Assembly: GCF_900142955.1 (NCBI RefSeq)
Contig: NZ_FRCP01000005.1
Location: 248,001-312,000, forward strand
Reading direction: 5' to 3'
From: Anaerosporobacter mobilis DSM 15930
GTDB taxonomy: Bacteria; Bacillota; Clostridia; Lachnospirales; Lachnospiraceae
Length of the DNA stretch: 64,000 nucleotides
The notes below the pieces were generated by a model. That model was given only the letters and a program-made list of their open reading frames with translations, was not told where the DNA came from and ran no database searches. Every line of letters begins with the position of its first letter. Position 1 is the stretch's first letter. A program made the translations under genes and the position numbers. Positions 60,585-64,000 of this stretch are shown one piece after another.

Positions 60585-62617
60585 TACGATGTCACCATCC
60601 CTACTGATTGTAATTCAACATTTGTATCAATTTCACTATACGAGATTACGATCAAATCTTTAAAGTAATCGGAAGTCAATTTTTTAAAATACATGCGCAC
60701 GATAGGGGACGTAATAACAATAGGATTTCTTCCCAAATTCTCAAGCTTTGATACTTCATCCCTAACAGAATTCATAATTCCCTGTGTCTTTTCTGGATCC
60801 AAGGTTAAATATGCACCTTGTTCTGTTTGCTTAACAGCGCCCATGATTTCTTGCTCGATTTGTGGATCGAGAGTAACTACACTTGTAGTTTCCCCATTTG
60901 GAAAATACTTATTTGAGATTGCTCGTTTTAGGCTCTGACGTACATATTCAGTAAGTACATCTGTATCTCTTGTTACAGCTGCATTATCTGCAAGTGTCTC
61001 AAAAATAGTAACTAAATCACGAATTGAAATTCCTTCATGCAATAAATTCTGTAGAACTTTTTGAATTTCACCAACACCAAGTTGTTTTGGAACCAACTCG
61101 GATACAAGTGTCTCATTAGCTTCTTTAACATTGTTGATAAGATTTTGAACATCTTGACGACTTAATAATTCGCTTAGATTATTCTTAACAACTTCAGTTA
61201 AATGTGTTGCAATAATTGAAGGTGGATCTACTACTGTATAACCAAGCGATTCTGCTCTCTCTCTTTGGTTTTCTGTAATCCAGATTGCAGGTAGGTGGAA
61301 AGAAGGTTCAAAAGTTGGAATTCCTGTGATTTCTTCTTCAACATATCCTGGGTTCATAGCCATATAGTGATCAAATAAAATCTCACCATCACTAACCGGA
61401 ATACCCTTAATCTTGATTACATATTGATTAGGATTTAATTGTATGTTATCACGTAATCGAATGATTGGAACAACACAACCAAGTTCTAAGGCAATTTGCC
61501 TACGGATCATAACAACTCGGTCTAACAAGTCACCGCCTTGGTTAACATCAGCTAAAGGTATAATACCATAACCAAATTCCAATTCAATTGGATCAACCTG
61601 CAACAGCGCAGTAACATTCTCTGGTTTACGAATCTCATCCGCATTATCTTCTGTGGCTGCTACTTCATCTTCAATATTGCTCTCTTCAATCTTGGCATTG
61701 ATCATTCTACCACATATAATAAATGCTGCACCATATGCACAGAATACAATAACATTAAGAGGAGTTGCTATTCCAAAGAATATTAATGCCCCACCAACTA
61801 TATATAATACCTTTGGTATTGAAAACAATTGACTAACAAGTACTTCTGACAGATCTGCCTCTTTGGAAACCTTCGTTACCAATAGACCTGTTGCTAGAGA
61901 GATCAGTATCGAAGGTATCTGACTTACAAGACCGTCACCAATAGTAAGAATGGTATACTTTTGAAGCGCATCAGCCATTGGCATACCTTGATTCATTACA
62001 CCAGTTATTAAACCACCAACAATATTGATAGCTGTAATAATTAAACCCGCTGTCGCATCTCCTTTAACGTATTTCGTAGCACCGTCCATCGCTCCGAAGA
62101 ATGCAGATTCCGCTTGTAACTTCTCTCTTCTTTCTCTTGCTTCTGTGTCTGTAATTGCACCAGTATTCAGATCAGCATCAATCGCCATCTGTTTACCAGG
62201 CATGGCATCAAGTGTAAATCTTGCAGTAACTTCTGCAACTCTTTCAGAACCTTTATTGATAACCATAAACTGTACCAATATTAAGATTAAGAAAACAATT
62301 GCACCAATTACAAGGTCACCACCACCTACGAATTCACCGAATGTTCTAACCACATTACCCGGATCACCAGTAGAAAGAATTAACTTTGTTGATGATATGT
62401 TAAGCGATATACGGAATATTGTAGTAAATAACAGTACCGTTGGGAAACTTGACATATCTAATGCTTCTCTAGAAAATAGAGCATTGAATAAGATAATCAT
62501 TGCTATTGCAATATTAAGTGCTAATAATACATCCAATAAAAGAGAAGGTATTGGTACAATCAAAAATACAATAGCCGCCAGGATATATAACCCAAGTACC
62601 AAATCTGACTTTTTCAT
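60584..62617 (-). CDS. flhA: Flagellar type III export protein FlhA
   Basis: Proton-driven export gate component, 677 aa. N-terminal half has about eight membrane helices with the FHIPEP signature RISLNISSTKLILSTGDPGN followed by VVRTFGEFVGGGDLVIG. The C-terminal cytosolic domain (about 330-677) binds chaperone-substrate complexes; IPPEALDR-like segment replaced by the usual clostridial sequence. It is 17 bases after flhB and overlaps flhF. Confidence 0.97.
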   Translation of the reverse strand: MKKSDLVLGLYILAAIVFLIVPIPSLLLDVLLALNIAIAMIILFNALFSREALDMSSFPTVLLFTTIFRISLNISSTKLILSTGDPGNVVRTFGEFVGGGDLVIGAIVFLILILVQFMVINKGSERVAEVTARFTLDAMPGKQMAIDADLNTGAITDTEARERREKLQAESAFFGAMDGATKYVKGDATAGLIITAINIVGGLITGVMNQGMPMADALQKYTILTIGDGLVSQIPSILISLATGLLVTKVSKEADLSEVLVSQLFSIPKVLYIVGGALIFFGIATPLNVIVFCAYGAAFIICGRMINAKIEESNIEDEVAATEDNADEIRKPENVTALLQVDPIELEFGYGIIPLADVNQGGDLLDRVVMIRRQIALELGCVVPIIRLRDNIQLNPNQYVIKIKGIPVSDGEILFDHYMAMNPGYVEEEITGIPTFEPSFHLPAIWITENQRERAESLGYTVVDPPSIIATHLTEVVKNNLSELLSRQDVQNLINNVKEANETLVSELVPKQLGVGEIQKVLQNLLHEGISIRDLVTIFETLADNAAVTRDTDVLTEYVRQSLKRAISNKYFPNGETTSVVTLDPQIEQEIMGAVKQTEQGAYLTLDPEKTQGIMNSVRDEVSKLENLGRNPIVITSPIVRMYFKKLTSDYFKDLIVISYSEIDTNVELQSVGMVTS

Positions 62618-62634
62618 TCACCTTACCTCCTAAT

Positions 62635-63786
62635 CTAAATTTTATTTTTTATTCTATATACATAAGCTAATATCTCAGCCACCATTTGATAAAGCTCCTG
62701 AGGTATCTCTTGATCGATTTCGACATTAAAATATAACATTCTTGCAAGTGGTTTATTCTCAACAATTTCAACTTTGTTTTCTCTTGCTATATCTTTTATT
62801 TTTTGAGCCATAAAATCCGCACCTTTAGCGACTACAACAGGGGCAGAGCCCGACTCCCTATCATACTGCAATGCCACAGCAAAATGTGTTGGGTTAGTAA
62901 TGACAACATCTGCATTTGGTATCGCATTCATCATTCTACGCCTTGATGCCTCTAACATCTTGGATTTGATCTTACCTTTGATATGAGGATCACCTTCGGC
63001 ATTTTTCCATTCATCTTTAACTTCCTTCTTAGACATCTTCATATCTTTTTTGAATTTCATTCTTTGATAAAACAAATCAGCGAATCCAATGACTAAGAAT
63101 ACCGAACTAATCTGCATACCTAGTGAAATCACCATACTACCGATAACTCCAATTGCTTGGAATAGAGAAAAATCATATAAACTGAGAATTAACCCCCACT
63201 GATCTTTTAAAGTATCATAAACTAGGACTCCAATTAATATTATCTTAAGTAATGAAAACAGTAATTGTACTAACTTTTCTTTAGAAAACATCTTTTTAAA
63301 TCCCTTTATCGGATCTAACTTACTTAATTTAGGCTTTAAGGGCTTTGTTGTAACTTTCCATTTAATCTGCACTTTATCAACTAAAAAACCCACAACTACA
63401 CCAACCAAGAATATTGGGAGTGCAATTAAAATAATCGTTTTTATTGCATATCCAAGTAAAGACATTATGATATTCATCGACATATCATCTTCAACAACAA
63501 GTGTAATACTTCCATATATCTTCTCATATACATCAATAAATTGGTTTCCAATAGAGCCAATATAAATCTTTAGAACAAGAAATAACGCAAAAAGCATGAC
63601 TGCAGTATTTAATTCGGTGCTTTTTGCTACTTGACCTTCGTCTCTCGCCTCCTTAAGTTTCTTAGGCGTAGCATCTTCAGTCTTTTCTCCGCCCTCATCA
63701 TTTGCAAATAACTGCAAATTATATCGTAAGAGTGTCTTATGTTTGTATATTAAGTTCTGATTGAAATCATTCTTTTGTAAACTCAA
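62635..63786 (-). CDS. flhB: Flagellar type III export switch protein FlhB
   Basis: Membrane protein that switches export from rod/hook to filament substrates by self-cleavage. 383 aa: KTEDATPKKLKEARDEGQVA near the N-terminus, four membrane helices, then the C-terminal domain with the autocleavage site N-P-T-H in ADVVITNPTHFAVALQYD (near 290). An N-terminal extension of about 30 residues (MSLQKNDFNQNLIYKHK...) precedes the conserved LQLFANDEGGEKTE start. Confidence 0.96.
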   Translation of the reverse strand: MSLQKNDFNQNLIYKHKTLLRYNLQLFANDEGGEKTEDATPKKLKEARDEGQVAKSTELNTAVMLFALFLVLKIYIGSIGNQFIDVYEKIYGSITLVVEDDMSMNIIMSLLGYAIKTIILIALPIFLVGVVVGFLVDKVQIKWKVTTKPLKPKLSKLDPIKGFKKMFSKEKLVQLLFSLLKIILIGVLVYDTLKDQWGLILSLYDFSLFQAIGVIGSMVISLGMQISSVFLVIGFADLFYQRMKFKKDMKMSKKEVKDEWKNAEGDPHIKGKIKSKMLEASRRRMMNAIPNADVVITNPTHFAVALQYDRESGSAPVVVAKGADFMAQKIKDIARENKVEIVENKPLARMLYFNVEIDQEIPQELYQMVAEILAYVYRIKNKI

Positions 63787-63803
63787 CTTCTCGTTACCTC
63801 AAA

Positions 63804-64000
63804 TCATTCTATAAGATTCTTAACTATCATTTGAATCATGTACTTCATCTCCGAAAAGATAAAATCTGCAACTTGTGGCATAAGGCCAATAACAAAGAAT
63901 AAAACAAAAAGTCCAACAAAAACTTTAAGCTGCATACCAATAACAAACATATTCATCTGAGGCGCTACTTTTGCTAGAATGCCTAGTACTATATTTACTA
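63804..64000 (-). CDS. fliR: Flagellar export protein FliR, C-terminal part (cut by window edge)
   Basis: The frame is open to the window end and stops with TGA at 63804. The 64 visible codons give the conserved C-terminus of FliR: LGILAKVAPQMNMFVIGMQL followed by KVFVGLFVLFFVIGL, with the P-Q-M-N-x-F signature and the last membrane helix. FliR is part of the export gate with FliP and FliQ. It lies directly upstream of flhB, as expected; the remaining export genes must lie beyond the window. Confidence 0.92.
   Translation of the reverse strand, partial: VNIVLGILAKVAPQMNMFVIGMQLKVFVGLFVLFFVIGLMPQVADFIFSEMKYMIQMIVKNLIE

Overview
The window is AT-rich chromosomal DNA from a low-GC Gram-positive bacterium. 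It carries PolC-type DNA polymerase III, the MEP isoprenoid genes dxr and ispG, CheC/CheD chemotaxis proteins, a flagellar export operon and strong AGGAGG-type ribosome binding sites. Gene order and protein types (DUF6115 and DUF342 proteins near fliA, BspA-like repeats, MATE and sugar ABC genes without an ATPase) point to a motile anaerobic clostridium, most likely a Lachnospiraceae member. That placement is inference from recognised families, not from a database search.

Almost all core genes lie on the minus strand. Read from 64000 towards 1 they are: fliR (partial), flhB, flhA, flhF, flhG, a PilZ protein, cheB, cheA, cheW, cheC, cheD, a small membrane protein, fliA, a DUF342 protein, an unknown protein, a DUF6115 protein and a MltG-like protein; then rpsB and tsf; then pyrH, frr, uppS, cdsA, dxr, rseP, ispG and polC; then rimP, nusA, rnpM, an L7Ae-like gene, infB, rbfA, nrnA, truB and ribF. 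This is the same order as the long motility, translation and lipid-precursor block of Bacillus, but it is split by two accessory regions.

Accessory region A (about 9.3-18.6 kb) lies between polC and rimP. It holds a homoserine dehydrogenase with a divergent LysR regulator, two GNAT acetyltransferases, a Thr/Asn-rich lipoprotein, a DUF5131 protein, a MerR/TipAS regulator with its own 19-bp-spacer promoter, tRNA-Glu, a membrane-anchored GH3 hexosaminidase and a DegV protein. Accessory region B (about 30.1-45.9 kb) lies between tsf and pyrH. It holds a BspA-like secreted protein, a CvrA-type antiporter, a CUT1 sugar ABC system, a DUF305 protein, a MATE pump with a decayed acetyltransferase and a divergent AraC regulator, a 23-codon orphan gene, and a run of small cassettes (42.0-45.5 kb).

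The most unusual part is 42.5-45.5 kb. Short genes (GNAT, flavin reductase, three tiny genes of which two are Cys-rich, NUDIX) are each flanked by a repeated element of about 28 bp whose end forms a -35 box, and some end in a near-identical terminator hairpin. The same hairpin occurs 29 kb away behind the MerR gene. Several gaps in the accessory regions contain 5'-truncated gene remnants. Other features worth a look are a 147-bp inverted-repeat element between polC and ispG, the Asn/Arg/Asp repeat tract of IF-2, and terminators inside the che and sugar-ABC operons.
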